From a virus: a stretch of 39,565 bases of DNA. Below are positions 7,992 to 15,320 of the stretch, in pieces. Each line of letters begins with the position of its first letter. The first letter of the stretch is position 1. The position numbers and the translations under genes were made by a program. The DNA lies in IMG/VR virus record IMGVR_UViG_3300006033_000011, positions 1 to 39,565 of that record; one strand, written 5' to 3'. The notes under the pieces are model-generated. The model searched no databases, was not told the origin of the DNA, and saw only the letters and a list, made by a program, of their open reading frames with translations.

Positions 7992-9152
7992 CTACCGGGT
8001 GGCGGTCGCCTTGGCAGGCCCTGCCAGCATGGTTTCGAGCTTGTCCATCTCCAGAGCGTTCTGCCCGCCGTCGATCCACTTGGAGTAGGTGCGCAAAAAC
8101 ATCTCCACAGAGTGCCCAAGCTGCCGCGCGCCGTAGGCCGGGGCAACTCCCGCCATCAGCAGCATGGTCGCGTAGGTGTGGCGCGTTTCATACGGGCTGC
8201 GGTAGCGGATGCCCAGCTTCTTTAGCAGCGGTCGCCAGTACATCTCACGCGGCGGCTCGTCGTCTGTCCAGATTTTCCCCGTGCGCGGGTCTGGGAATAC
8301 CAGCCCATGCGGCTGCATGAATGTGTGGGCCTTCTGAGCTTTCAGGTACTCCAGCGCGCGCGAATTCAGTTGAACCACGCGGGCTGTGTTTGTCTTGGTG
8401 CTGCCGGTCGCCACCCCAAGTACCAGCGCATCAGACACAAGCATCTGCTCTCTGCGCCAGTCGATGGACTCCCACCGCACGATCAAGCTCTCCGAAGTCC
8501 GCAGGCCGGTGAAGAACTTGAACCCGAAATAGTTGGCGATCTGGTCGTTGTACCTGGCGGCCATACCCGCAATGATCGCTTCGGCTTCATCCCTAGAAAA
8601 CGGGTCAGGCGGTGGGCGCTGGTGCGTCGCCGGTTCGAGTCCCTCAATAGGACTCGAATTGATTGCGCCGTCGCGCAGGGCCAGGGCCAATGCCTGCCGC
8701 AGCACGCTGGCTTTGTTGTTACGTGTCTTCCCTGTCCACTTGGGCTCACTGGCCAGGGCTAAGAGAATGTCGCTGTGCTTGAGCGACTTGAGGGGCTTTG
8801 TGCCGACCTTGCCTTTCCACCACTCCACGGCCACGCCGTATCCCTTGAGGGTGCTGCGCGCCTTGTCGGTCTGGGTGCTGAGCCATAGGCCCAACTGCTC
8901 ACCGACCGTGACCGCGCGCCCGCTGGTGGCGTTCTGGCTGGCTGGGAAGTAGTCTGCATAGTTGAAGGCCCCGCAGCGGATGCGGTCGCGGATCTCGGCA
9001 GCCAGGCGGCGGGCGTACTTCACATTCGCCGGGGTTGGTGCCATTGGCGTCCCGTCTGTCTTGAGCGTTTCCCGGCACGCCTTGCCATCCAAGGTAAAGG
9101 ACAGCCGAATGGACTTGTCCCGGACTTCTACGCCGTCCCCGACTCTGCCCAT
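7992..9152 (-). CDS. int: Tyrosine-recombinase integrase
   Basis: This 386-residue site-specific recombinase would insert the phage at a tRNA gene and, with Xis, excise it. The N-terminal about 30 residues form a small arm-binding domain of the type that recognises attP arm repeats; a core-binding domain follows (about 80-170). The catalytic domain has Arg218 in G-L-R-T-S-E, Lys253, then Tyr321-x-x-Arg324-His325 (the usual first His of HxxR is Tyr, as in many phage integrases), His347 in L-G-H-S and the nucleophile Tyr356. The 3' end abuts the attP region, as in lambda. The start overlaps the excisionase gene by 25 bases, so the two are probably translated together. Confidence 0.95.
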   Translation of the reverse strand: MGRVGDGVEVRDKSIRLSFTLDGKACRETLKTDGTPMAPTPANVKYARRLAAEIRDRIRCGAFNYADYFPASQNATSGRAVTVGEQLGLWLSTQTDKARSTLKGYGVAVEWWKGKVGTKPLKSLKHSDILLALASEPKWTGKTRNNKASVLRQALALALRDGAINSSPIEGLEPATHQRPPPDPFSRDEAEAIIAGMAARYNDQIANYFGFKFFTGLRTSESLIVRWESIDWRREQMLVSDALVLGVATGSTKTNTARVVQLNSRALEYLKAQKAHTFMQPHGLVFPDPRTGKIWTDDEPPREMYWRPLLKKLGIRYRSPYETRHTYATMLLMAGVAPAYGARQLGHSVEMFLRTYSKWIDGGQNALEMDKLETMLAGPAKATATR

Positions 9153-9373
9153 TTTTCATACTCCTTCATGTCGATCAACACGCGGCCTTCGCGCTTGATC
9201 CATTGGCGATCTTCCAGCCACACGCCCTTGTTGATCTTCGCGCGAATCGCGGCTGGGGAGAACCCCGTCATCACTGAGGCCAGTTCAATCGTAACAAACC
9301 GGGCGCTCACCACGTTTACCGTGGGCGGTGCAGGGGGCTGATACTGTGCGCCCAAGGGCAATACTGCTCCCAT
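9128..9373 (-). CDS. xis: Excisionase
   Basis: This 81-residue protein has a disordered Pro-rich N terminus (residues 8-20) followed by a winged-helix/MerR-like DNA-binding fold: V-T-I-E-L-A-S-V-M-T-G-F at 27-38, a basic A-A-I-R-A-K-I-N-K-G helix, then G-V-W and R-x-W-I-K-R-E-G-R, and I-D-M-K-E-Y-E-K-W at the end. This is the pattern of phage excisionases that bend attP and direct Int to excision. It lies upstream of int and overlaps it. A good ribosome site (GGAGG, six bases spacing) is present, and a terminator lies just upstream of it. Confidence 0.88.
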   Translation of the reverse strand: MGAVLPLGAQYQPPAPPTVNVVSARFVTIELASVMTGFSPAAIRAKINKGVWLEDRQWIKREGRVLIDMKEYEKWAESGTA

Positions 9374-9384
9374 GGTCTACCTCC

Positions 9385-9410
9385 AAAAAGAAAAGCCGCT
9401 TACTGGCGGC
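9385..9410 (-). terminator. Intrinsic terminator upstream of xis
   Basis: On the reverse strand the stem GCCGC/GCGGC (from 9410 down) with a six-base loop is followed by TTTTCTTTTT. It overlaps the stop of the small gene at 9400-9555 and leaves xis/int on a transcript that needs antitermination or a separate promoter. Confidence 0.8.
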
Positions 9411-9555
9411 CTATGTGAAACGTGTTTGCGGGCGGTGGATCGTCGTCGTCACGCTCGGGTAGCTCGTCGTCGTCGTTGTCCCGCTCATCGCGCCAGTCGG
9501 GCTGGAAGTCCCAGCGTTCGCGCTTGTCTCCGCGCGCTCTAGCTCGGCGGCTCAT
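9400..9555 (-). CDS. Small very charged protein, 51 residues
   Basis: A leftward ORF of 51 residues starts with basic MSRRARARGDKRERW, continues with F-Q-P-D-W-R-D-E-R-D and two Asp/Glu clusters, and ends P-P-P-A-N-T-F-H-I-G-R-Q. Its ATG overlaps the stop of the upstream gene (ATGA at 9552-9555) and it has a GGGAG ribosome site, so it is probably expressed. The charge pattern suggests a disordered nucleic-acid- or protein-binding peptide. No family recognised. Confidence 0.65.
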   Translation of the reverse strand: MSRRARARGDKRERWDFQPDWRDERDNDDDELPERDDDDPPPANTFHIGRQ

Positions 9556-9803
9556 GTCTTCTCTCCCAGCCTTGCTCGGGCTGCAACTACTGCGTCGTGT
9601 AGCTTAGGGTGGTAGCTGTTGCACTCCCATGTGTCAGACGTTTCTGCTTCAATAGCCTCCACCAGTTGCTGAATCAGCGCATCGTCCTTCTTGCGGACTT
9701 CAGCTTCAACTTGCTCAATCAGCTTGATGGCACGAGCTACAGCCCACTCGTCAGAAAACCAGTCGGTGGCAATATCCTCAATCTGCTCAGGTGTCAGTGC
9801 CAT
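9552..9803 (-). CDS. Hypothetical 83-residue helical protein
   Basis: This leftward gene in the accessory operon encodes a largely helical, acidic protein with repeated E-x-x-x-K/R patterns (residues 20-55) and a C-terminal H-P-K-L-H-D-A-V-V-A-A-R-A-R-L. The stop overlaps the next gene in ATGA and the start lies 17 bases inside the upstream gene. No catalytic or metal-binding motif is visible. It is likely one of the many small host-takeover proteins of the pL operon, with unknown role. Confidence 0.7.
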   Translation of the reverse strand: MALTPEQIEDIATDWFSDEWAVARAIKLIEQVEAEVRKKDDALIQQLVEAIEAETSDTWECNSYHPKLHDAVVAARARLGEKT

Positions 9804-10122
9804 GCCGGCCTCCTTTGATGCGCAACGTCTTGCCGCAGCAGTGGCAAAAGTTCATGTTGTTTTCCTTCGGGCCACCATCGTCAAACCTCCACGCTTTACC
9901 GCAAGAGGTGTCCCAGTAGCCGTCAGCGGCGTTGTGCGTCCACTCGCATGTCAGCGGCTCCCGCACAACTGGCTGTGGTGAGCCCCACTTTGCAAGGGCT
10001 GCGCGGGCGATCATCCGGGCTGTTTCATTCGTTTCTTTGTCGAGTGCCGCGTAGCCCAGAACATCTAGCGTCACTTCGTCAATCTCTGCATCGCTCGGCG
10101 CTGCGCTTGTGGTGTCATTCAT
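9787..10122 (-). CDS. Hypothetical 111-residue protein with C-terminal zinc-binding cysteines
   Basis: I start the gene at the ATG at 10122 because an AAGGAG ribosome site lies seven bases upstream; longer extensions give an unnatural sequence. The N-terminal 45 residues are acidic and helical. The C-terminal half has Cys and aromatic residues in the order C-E-W-T-H, G-Y-W-D-T-S-C-G-K-A-W, then N-F-C-H-C-C-G-K, a zinc-ribbon-like arrangement often found at the end of phage accessory proteins. The overlap with the downstream gene is 17 bases. Function unknown; the cysteines suggest a metal-stabilised module for protein or nucleic-acid contact. Confidence 0.7.
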   Translation of the reverse strand: MNDTTSAAPSDAEIDEVTLDVLGYAALDKETNETARMIARAALAKWGSPQPVVREPLTCEWTHNAADGYWDTSCGKAWRFDDGGPKENNMNFCHCCGKTLRIKGGRHGTDT

Positions 10123-10291
10123 GGGTAGGCTCCTTCGGCCAAACTGTCCTGTACTCGGGCCATATCTCTTTGATGGCGTCCTCTGAGACAAGCTCGGGGT
10201 GCACATCTTCATATTCATCCGGGCGCTTCAGTGCCACCAGAACCTCATCGTCTTCGACTTCGACTTCAATGGTGATGACTCGCTTACTCAT
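10115..10291 (-). CDS. Small acidic protein, 58 residues
   Basis: The start at 10291 (MSKRVITIEVEVEDDE) overlaps the previous gene by eight bases. The N-terminal alternating Val/Ile/Glu pattern is a clear beta strand, and the remainder is Glu/Asp/Pro-rich and ends W-P-K-E-P-T-H-E. The strongly negative charge could mimic DNA, as some phage anti-restriction or anti-nuclease peptides do, but no family is recognised and this is speculation. It overlaps the downstream gene by eight bases. Confidence 0.6.
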   Translation of the reverse strand: MSKRVITIEVEVEDDEVLVALKRPDEYEDVHPELVSEDAIKEIWPEYRTVWPKEPTHE

Positions 10292-11717
10292 GGATCGCCC
10301 CTTCCTTGGCCTGGGCGCGGGCGCGGGCGGCGTCATGCCGGAGGAATGCAGCCAGCACGGCGCTTTTCAGGTCGCGCCGAAGGATGCGGATGCACTCCGG
10401 ATCGTCCTCGTCGGCGGGCTCGGTTTCGCACGCCTCTTGCACTACCAGCCATGCGAAGTCCTCGCGTGGAAGCGCATCTCCCTGCGCTGCTGGCGCTGGC
10501 TGGGGTGCTGCGTAGAGCGGTCGCACATCAGCTTGTAGAGGCTTGGTGTAGTAAAGATCGGTCTGATCGTGTACGCATTGCCACGCCACAGGCTCCTGCG
10601 CCTCCTGCTTGGGTGCTGTGTAGAGCGGCGTCCAATCGGTGGTGAATGGCGCTTCGCAAAACTCTCGTTCTTCTCCAAACCGCTGCCGCGTCCAAAACGC
10701 AGGCTCCTGTTGGGGTGCTGCTTCAGCCTCCAGCAATGCCTTCTTGAGCAGCGCAATCTCTGCCTCGCGGGATGTCAGCACACCGTGCATAGCAAGCAGT
10801 GTTGCGCTCAGGGCTGCCTTCTCATCGTGTGCCCAGCGGGATGTTGCAACAAACTTACGCACAGCTTCGTCGCTGACGGTCTTGCCGTTCAGAAAATCTG
10901 CGGCAGTCTGGTGGTCAAAGCCACTATTCCCCACCCCTAGCGCTGCCTTGGGGGCGGCTTGCTGCTCTGCTGGCGCAGCCACGTCGTCTGGCGGAGATGG
11001 CAACGGCATCCAATGAGTCAGGTATTTCAGTTCGCTAGTCTCGTTCCAATCGGACGCCTCCATCCAGCAGCCTCGGAACCATTGCGCAACGCATGTGTGC
11101 CGAACTTCACCGTAAAGCCCGTAGTTGTGCCCCGTCGCCACAAAACGCGATCCGTCTTTAGGGGCGGTGGATATATCTCTCCACACATGGAAGCCTCCCG
11201 ACGTTTCCTTTGTGGCTTGCTGCTCTGCTGGGGGTGTGGGTGATGCTGCGGGGGCGGCGCGCCTACGTCCAGCCGCATGGCCTGACTTAAAACCCGCGAT
11301 GTATCGTGGGTGCAACGGGTCGTTCACATCACCAGGATCGATGTCTAAAGTTTTGCGCAACCGTTGTGCGGCTTCCTCTTGTTCGACTGGCGCTGCCTTG
11401 GGGGCGGCTTGATACAGCTCCAGCTTTTCTATGATCGGCGCCAAAAGGCCATCTGCGATGCGCTTGGCTTGCGCAGTGTCTCGGACACCTCCGTTTTTCA
11501 GGTTTGCGTACAGGTGGCGCAGTTTTGCGATGTCGGCTTGCGCTGCGCTGAGTGCCTGCACCCCGCTCAATGCCTCGCGCAGGTCTTCAATCACAGCCTT
11601 GCGCGCAGCCTCTGTCTTGGCGTTGTAAACACCGCCGCAGCGGTGACGTGTCTCTGCGTAGGCGTCGATCAGATCAATTAACGCCTCGGGCACTTGCCCG
11701 TGTTGGTTGTTTGTCAT
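10284..11717 (-). CDS. Modular accessory protein with DUF551-like module, 477 residues
   Basis: A mosaic protein built from short modules separated by Ala/Pro/Gln linkers. Residues 1-110 are helical. About 180-250 is a DUF551-like unit (W-R-D-I-S-T-A-P-K-D-G ... H-W-M-P-L-P-S-P-P). About 330-420 holds two copies of an EPxxW ... PLYxAP unit, a motif also present in the protein at 12202-12783. The last 60 residues are acidic and helical. A 22-bp DNA repeat in the linkers (10940-10961 and 11390-11411) suggests module shuffling by recombination. Proteins of this kind are common in betaproteobacterial and enteric prophages, and their role is unknown. The stop overlaps the next gene and the start overlaps the methyltransferase gene in ATGA. 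Confidence 0.75.
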   Translation of the reverse strand: MTNNQHGQVPEALIDLIDAYAETRHRCGGVYNAKTEAARKAVIEDLREALSGVQALSAAQADIAKLRHLYANLKNGGVRDTAQAKRIADGLLAPIIEKLELYQAAPKAAPVEQEEAAQRLRKTLDIDPGDVNDPLHPRYIAGFKSGHAAGRRRAAPAASPTPPAEQQATKETSGGFHVWRDISTAPKDGSRFVATGHNYGLYGEVRHTCVAQWFRGCWMEASDWNETSELKYLTHWMPLPSPPDDVAAPAEQQAAPKAALGVGNSGFDHQTAADFLNGKTVSDEAVRKFVATSRWAHDEKAALSATLLAMHGVLTSREAEIALLKKALLEAEAAPQQEPAFWTRQRFGEEREFCEAPFTTDWTPLYTAPKQEAQEPVAWQCVHDQTDLYYTKPLQADVRPLYAAPQPAPAAQGDALPREDFAWLVVQEACETEPADEDDPECIRILRRDLKSAVLAAFLRHDAARARAQAKEGAIHE

Positions 11718-12205
11718 GATGGGTCTTTCGAGTTGACGACATGCCCAAGCCCGGAAGCCCGCAGCACGTCAGCGTTGTGTTTTCCGTAGGCGATGAGGCA
11801 GATCGGGGCGCCACTGTTGAAAGCGGCCCGCTCGCCAGATGGGTGGTGAAAGTGAGGGCGCCCCTTGATGAACAGGACCGCATCAGCCGCGCCCCACACG
11901 CAGGTGTAGAACATGGCGGTTTCTGTCCTGGCGGGGACCAGTGCGATGCCGTTGCCGTGCTGCACCATGCGGTTGAGCCACTTCACAGCCTCACGCCCGA
12001 ACGGTGGGTTACACCACACGCGGCCATGCCATGGCTGGCTCAGGCCATCGTCGTTGACGTTCAGGTGCTTCGCCGCCGTATCCCACGGGCGCATGATTGG
12101 CGCACATGGGTCCAGGTCGAACGCTCCTAGTGGGCGCAGGATCTCTGGCGGTGTCAGCCATTCATCGTGCTTCATGGCAGCCGACTGGTGGGCGGATAGG
12201 CTCAA
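11714..12205 (-). CDS. Phage DNA N6-adenine methyltransferase (Dam-type)
   Basis: This 163-residue protein matches the compact phage Dam family. D-E-W-L-T-P-P-E-I-L near the N terminus is followed by F-D-L-D-P-C-A-P (the S-adenosylmethionine/acidic motif), then G-R-V-W-C-N-P-P-F-G-R, in which N-P-P-F is the catalytic motif IV of amino-methyltransferases. Further blocks G-I-A-L-V-P-A-R-T-E-T and F-I-K-G-R-P-H-F are also typical. It would methylate adenine in phage DNA, probably as protection from host restriction. It lies in the leftward operon, ATGA-coupled on both sides, about 2 kb downstream of the cytosine methyltransferase. Confidence 0.9.
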   Translation of the reverse strand: MSLSAHQSAAMKHDEWLTPPEILRPLGAFDLDPCAPIMRPWDTAAKHLNVNDDGLSQPWHGRVWCNPPFGREAVKWLNRMVQHGNGIALVPARTETAMFYTCVWGAADAVLFIKGRPHFHHPSGERAAFNSGAPICLIAYGKHNADVLRASGLGHVVNSKDPS

Positions 12206-12783
12206 GGCTCCACCCCCTCGGCTGATGTGGGAGGGGTGTACAGTCGCGCAATCCCGCGTGCAAAGTCCATCAATTCATGCGCCGTCCAGCCGCACGAAAT
12301 CTGGTGCTGCTGGGTGCGGCTTTGGAAGCACAGCCGTAGGGCGTCGTGGCTGGTGCTTGACCGGCAATACGCAGCCACAGCGCAATCAAACACTTCGTCC
12401 CATTCAAGTGCGGGCGGCCTCCACCCTTCCGCTTGTGCTGTAGGTGGGGCGGCGTAGAGTGGGCGCACTTCCCATCTGTCGGGATGTGCCGCGCGCTGTT
12501 CCGCGCGTTCCTTGCTGCACTCAAACCACACCCCTCCAACGTCGGGAAGGCTGCGGTATTGCCACGCCACTGGCTCCCCTGCATTTGCTGAGAGGGGCAC
12601 GCGGCCCATCAGCGGGCCGCTCCCCCCGCCTGCGCCGATGGCTTCCAGTTTAGACTCAAGCTCTGCAATGCGGGCGCGCTGTTCTCGCAGTAGCGCAGCG
12701 CAGCGTTTTGCACTCGGGCCGCCGCCGACAGCTTCCAGCCAGTCGGCAAGGTCCATCGCCTCGGGTTGTGTGTTGTCTGTCAT
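12202..12783 (-). CDS. Accessory protein with EPVAWQ...PLYAAP module, 193 residues
   Basis: The N-terminal 50 residues include a helical coiled segment (A-L-L-R-E-Q-R-A-R-I-A-E-L-E-S-K-L). Residues about 69-115 form the module E-P-V-A-W-Q ... R-P-L-Y-A-A-P shared with the 477-residue protein nearby. The C-terminal part carries a helical unit (F-D-C-A-V-A-A-Y, D-A-L-R-L-C-F). Such linkers occur in many phage accessory proteins of unknown function. The ATG lies shortly after a 17-codon ORF (12785-12838) and behind a GGGAG ribosome site. The stop overlaps the adenine methyltransferase gene by ATGA. Confidence 0.7.
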   Translation of the reverse strand: MTDNTQPEAMDLADWLEAVGGGPSAKRCAALLREQRARIAELESKLEAIGAGGGSGPLMGRVPLSANAGEPVAWQYRSLPDVGGVWFECSKERAEQRAAHPDRWEVRPLYAAPPTAQAEGWRPPALEWDEVFDCAVAAYCRSSTSHDALRLCFQSRTQQHQISCGWTAHELMDFARGIARLYTPPTSAEGVEP

Positions 12784-12784
12784 T

Positions 12785-12838
12785 TCAAAATCTCCCGCTC
12801 AATAGCCGCATAAGGCGGATTAGCTCAGGTTTTGTCAT
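12785..12838 (-). CDS. Possible 17-residue coupled peptide
   Basis: The ORF starts in an ATGA overlap with the 175-residue gene upstream, has an AAGGA ribosome site, and stops two bases before the next ATG. The product (MTKPELIRLMRLLSGRF) looks like the start of a helical protein and may be the remnant of a longer gene or a translational bridge. Too short to judge from composition. Confidence 0.35.
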   Translation of the reverse strand: MTKPELIRLMRLLSGRF

Positions 12839-13362
12839 TGGTTTTCCTTGCTTGATGCCAGCAGCGCTCCGGCTGCGTCATGTAAATCCCACCCGGCGCT
12901 GCGTAGCTCGGCATCGCCGGTCGATTTCGCCTGCCGCAGCATCGCGCTGCCTACGGTGTCCATTTCCGTCGCCAGCCACTTCACGCGGTGGGCAAGCTCT
13001 TCCGGTGTCATGTCGCATGGCTGTGCTGGCGGTTGCTCGCCAGCCCACAGTGCGCGCACCTTTTCCCACTCTCTTCGGTCGCAGTCCCAGCCCAGCGCCT
13101 TGAGGCTGGCGCCGGTTGCGCGGTCTTCGTCGTCTTGCGCGAAGGCACGGTCCAGTTCTGTGCGAATCAGTGCCCGCGAGTGCGGTGGTAGCTCCGGCCA
13201 CTTGTCCACCAGCCAATCGGCGCAGACGCCAACTATGTAGGTCATGCGCCCAAGGCAGTAGCGGAAAGCGGCGATGACCATCAGGTCTTCCCAGCCCCAG
13301 GCGCCTTGCTCGGATAGGGTGGTGGGCACGTAGCGGGTGCCGCGCTTGGTGTAGATGGTCAT
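12835..13362 (-). CDS. Hypothetical 175-residue protein
   Basis: This leftward accessory gene encodes a helical protein with a Trp/aromatic-rich first third (G-W-E-D-L-M-V-I-A-A-F-R-Y-C-L-G-R-M at about 23-40) that I associate with a small phage family of unknown role. A central L-P-P-H-S-R-A-L-I-R-T-E-L segment and a charged C-terminal part follow. The ATG lies just after the stop of the frameshifted gene upstream (three bases apart in the corrected frame). No catalytic motif can be assigned. Confidence 0.7.
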   Translation of the reverse strand: MTIYTKRGTRYVPTTLSEQGAWGWEDLMVIAAFRYCLGRMTYIVGVCADWLVDKWPELPPHSRALIRTELDRAFAQDDEDRATGASLKALGWDCDRREWEKVRALWAGEQPPAQPCDMTPEELAHRVKWLATEMDTVGSAMLRQAKSTGDAELRSAGWDLHDAAGALLASSKENQ

Positions 13363-13365
13363 GGC

Positions 13366-13823
13366 TCAATCCTCAAATGTGGGCACCTTGCACCAGTGGG
13401 TTTCCCACACCGGACCGGTGCCCAAGATTCCGTATGTCGCCACCCCACTCGGGCGGTGAATGAGTTGCAGTTTCTGGCCGCGCGGGGTGTTCTCGTCAAT
13501 CGGCTGCCAGTGGTAAGGCTCAGGTGTTCCTCCGTACCCTTCCCGCTGAGCAGGGCATGCTGCTGCTCACGCATGAATAGGGTGCCTGATATGTCCTGGC
13601 GGGCCTTGTAAGAGGCATGCTCGTTGATTGCCCTGGTGGTGGCTTGGATGCGAGAAAGCTCCTGCATCACTTTGCGCGTGAATCCGCCCAGCTTGGACTT
13701 CGTGAATGCCCGGTAGCAGGACTGTTTCACCGCCGCGCGGGCGGCCTGGTTGCCTGGGCTCACGCGCCAGAAGTACAGGCGCAGCTTGCAGGCAGAGTGC
13801 AGCTGCAAGAAGTGGCCTCTCAT
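13366..13823 (-). pseudogene. Accessory gene with apparent -1 base frameshift (about 152 residues if corrected)
   Basis: From the ATG at 13823 (ATGA overlap with the upstream gene) the frame reads as a normal basic, helical protein (M-R-G-H-F-L-Q-L-H-S-A-C ... A-A-R-A-A-V-K-Q-S-C-Y-R-A-F-T-K-S-K-L-G-G-F) down to about 13545, ending in L-L-S-G-K-G. Beyond that the same frame turns to nonsense. The neighbouring frame, open from 13566 to 13366, gives a clear module: E-P-Y-H-W-Q-P-I-D-E-N-T-P-R-G-Q-K-L-Q-L-I and W-E-T-H-W-C-K-V-P-T-F-E-D then stop. That second frame has no start codon of its own. Adding one G to the GGG at about 13550 would join the two. Either a real mutation or a sequence error. 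Confidence 0.6.
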
Positions 13824-14174
13824 ACCCGCCCCCGGTAGCTCAATTCGCGTGGCACATAGGGGGCACGCTGGGCTGCATTGCACACGCGGCCGTAATCTGT
13901 GGGCAGTTCTATGCGTGTGACGGTGGCCTGACTGGCGTCCACTGGTGCATCGGCTTTCAGCGTCACCCCTTTTTTTCTTGCGGTTGGCCATCGACACGCT
14001 GGCGGGCTTCGCAGGCGCTGACGACTTGCGTTTCAGCACCACGGTCATGATGCGGTGCACCGTTGACTTGGGCCTTTCCAGCTTTCGGGCAATGGCGCTC
14101 AGGCCAAGCCCTTGTTCTGCCAGTGCTCTGATTTGCTCGATGACCTCGGGCGGGGTGACGTATCCATATGTCAT
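13820..14174 (-). CDS. HTH protein with apparent +1 base frameshift at an A7 tract
   Basis: From the ATG at 14174 the first 68 residues read M-T-Y-G-Y-V-T-P-P-E-V-I-E-Q-I, then a helix-turn-helix (G-L-G-L-S-A-I-A-R-K-L, R-P-K-S-T-V-H-R-I-M) and a Lys/Arg-rich linker, the design of a small resolvase-like or transcription-factor HTH. At AAAAAAAGGGG (about 13967-13977) the frame runs on as junk into the next gene. The +1 frame gives V-T-L-K-A-D-A-P-V-D-A ... I-E-L-P-T-D-Y-G-R-V and stops in an ATGA overlap with the next gene, as expected for this operon. Six A instead of seven would restore a protein of about 116 residues. A GTG start at 13966 for a separate 48-residue protein is the alternative. 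Confidence 0.6.
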
Positions 14175-14183
14175 GGGGTGGGC

Positions 14184-14210
14184 AATAAAAAAGCCCGCGC
14201 TGGGCGGGCT
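14184..14210 (-). terminator. Intrinsic terminator after the cytosine methyltransferase gene
   Basis: On the reverse strand the stem AGCCCGC/GCGGGCT (14204-14210 and 14192-14198) with a five-base loop is followed by TTTTTATT. It begins seven bases after the methyltransferase stop and precedes the HTH gene, so expression of all downstream accessory genes must pass it. Confidence 0.88.
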
Positions 14211-14216
14211 GGTTGG

Positions 14217-15272
14217 TTATGGGGTGCAGTCCATCAAGCACTCGATGAAGACTTGCGCCGCTTTCGCGTTGATGGCATTGCCGTAGGCGCGCAGTCGTCC
14301 CACTCGGGCGGAAGCCCCATGAGCCAGCGGGAATGTGCCGGGTTCAACTGGCCTCCACTTTCCATCCCGGCAGTAGAGCCAGTCAGCATCTGTCCAGTAG
14401 CCGTTAGTCGGGCCGGTTGTGGGTTGTCGCGGAATGCCTCGAATGCCACACCCGGAAGGCTCACCGTCGCCTTGCTTCCATCCGGCCTGCGGCCAGTCAT
14501 AGATCCCTGCGGCATGCGCTGCCCTCCGTCCCCGTTGGATTTCGTTGGAGAAGGCCACCCCGCCAAATGCACTGCTATGTCCGCCGTGCTGATCTGCGGG
14601 TCGGACGGCTTCCGATTCCCGATGATTGGTGGGCGCGGCTTCGCATCCACGATAGTGCTGTTCGGTGTCGGCCACCCCGCCAGATAAGCCTGGCGTGGAA
14701 GTTGATCCACTCGATGCTTGCCATCGCGCTGGGCCACCATTCCAGGCGTGTCCTTCCAGTCCCGTGCTGCTGGTGTGACCCACCCAGTAGAGCCGGTCAC
14801 GGATGTGCGGCGCACCGATGCCCGCAGACGGGAACGGGACCGCCCCGAAGGCGTAACCCATGGCTTCCATGTCATGGCATACAAGGTCGATCCAAGGGTC
14901 TGCGTCTTTGCTCGCAACCTGCTCTCCAAGGACGATTGCAGGTCGGCACTCTTTGATGAGGTGATGGAAGTGGGGCCAGAGGTGCCGCTCGTCATCAAAC
15001 CCAGCTCCTTGGCCTGCCGCGCTGAAAGGTTGGCACGGACAGGAACCAGTCCAAACAGGTCGGTCGTCACTCCATCCGGCAGACCGGAGGGCATGGGACC
15101 AGACGCCAATGCCTGCGAAGAAATGGCACTGCGTGAAGCCGCGTAAGTCGCTGGGGTAAACATCTTCGATGCTCCTTTCGTCCACGATGCCGGGCGCGAT
15201 ATGCCCGGCGGTAATGAGATTGCGCAGCCATTTGGCCGCGTACTTGTCAATTTCGTTGTAGTAGGCGGTCAT
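14217..15272 (-). CDS. DNA (cytosine-5) methyltransferase
   Basis: This 351-residue enzyme carries the ordered motifs of C5 methyltransferases: motif [10 protein letters not shown] at 50-58 for S-adenosylmethionine; motif [11 protein letters not shown] with nucleophile Cys80; motif VI as L-G-E-Q-V (E-Q-V instead of E-N-V); motif [15 protein letters not shown]; and motif [11 protein letters not shown] near the end. The target-recognition region between VIII and X is low-complexity. It probably protects phage DNA from restriction. The start codon follows directly on the U-tract of a terminator and has no ribosome site, which is odd. Nearly the whole gene is also open in another frame of the same strand (14234-15250). 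Confidence 0.93.
   Translation of the reverse strand: MTAYYNEIDKYAAKWLRNLITAGHIAPGIVDERSIEDVYPSDLRGFTQCHFFAGIGVWSHALRSAGWSDDRPVWTGSCPCQPFSAAGQGAGFDDERHLWPHFHHLIKECRPAIVLGEQVASKDADPWIDLVCHDMEAMGYAFGAVPFPSAGIGAPHIRDRLYWVGHTSSTGLEGHAWNGGPARWQASSGSTSTPGLSGGVADTEQHYRGCEAAPTNHRESEAVRPADQHGGHSSAFGGVAFSNEIQRGRRAAHAAGIYDWPQAGWKQGDGEPSGCGIRGIPRQPTTGPTNGYWTDADWLYCRDGKWRPVEPGTFPLAHGASARVGRLRAYGNAINAKAAQVFIECLMDCTP
14234..15250 (-). CDS. Overlapping alternative-frame ORF inside the methyltransferase gene
   Basis: A same-strand frame stays open for 338 codons; a likely start is the ATG at 15163 ([10 protein letters not shown]...), giving 309 residues. The product is Ser/Thr/Pro-rich with repeated G-W-x-T/S-P units ([25 protein letters not shown]), a segment [11 protein letters not shown] ... 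[10 protein letters not shown], and near the end [18 protein letters not shown]. From memory, phage and prophage proteins with exactly these segments are widespread beside or over cytosine methyltransferase genes, often annotated as hypothetical or methyltransferase. Its ordered, motif-like sequence is unlike a random shadow frame. Whether it is translated is unknown. Confidence 0.45.
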   Translation of the reverse strand: MTSTRPNGCAISLPPGISRPASWTKGASKMFTPATYAASRSAISSQALASGPMPSGLPDGVTTDLFGLVPVRANLSARQAKELGLMTSGTSGPTSITSSKSADLQSSLESRLRAKTQTLGSTLYAMTWKPWVTPSGRSRSRLRASVRRTSVTGSTGWVTPAARDWKDTPGMVAQRDGKHRVDQLPRQAYLAGWPTPNSTIVDAKPRPPIIGNRKPSDPQISTADIAVHLAGWPSPTKSNGDGGQRMPQGSMTGRRPDGSKATVSLPGVAFEAFRDNPQPARLTATGQMLTGSTAGMESGGQLNPAHSRWLMGLPPEWDDCAPTAMPSTRKRRKSSSSA

Positions 15273-15275
15273 AAA

Positions 15276-15300
15276 AAAGCCACCTCGGCGGGTGGCTTGG
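15276..15300 (-). terminator. Intrinsic terminator between exonuclease and cytosine methyltransferase genes
   Basis: On the reverse strand the stem AAGCCACC/GGTGGCTT with a six-base loop is followed by T residues that run straight into the ATG of the methyltransferase gene. It lies 20 bases after the stop of the exonuclease gene. Confidence 0.88.
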
Positions 15301-15320
15301 GTTGCTAGGGTGGGGCGGGG

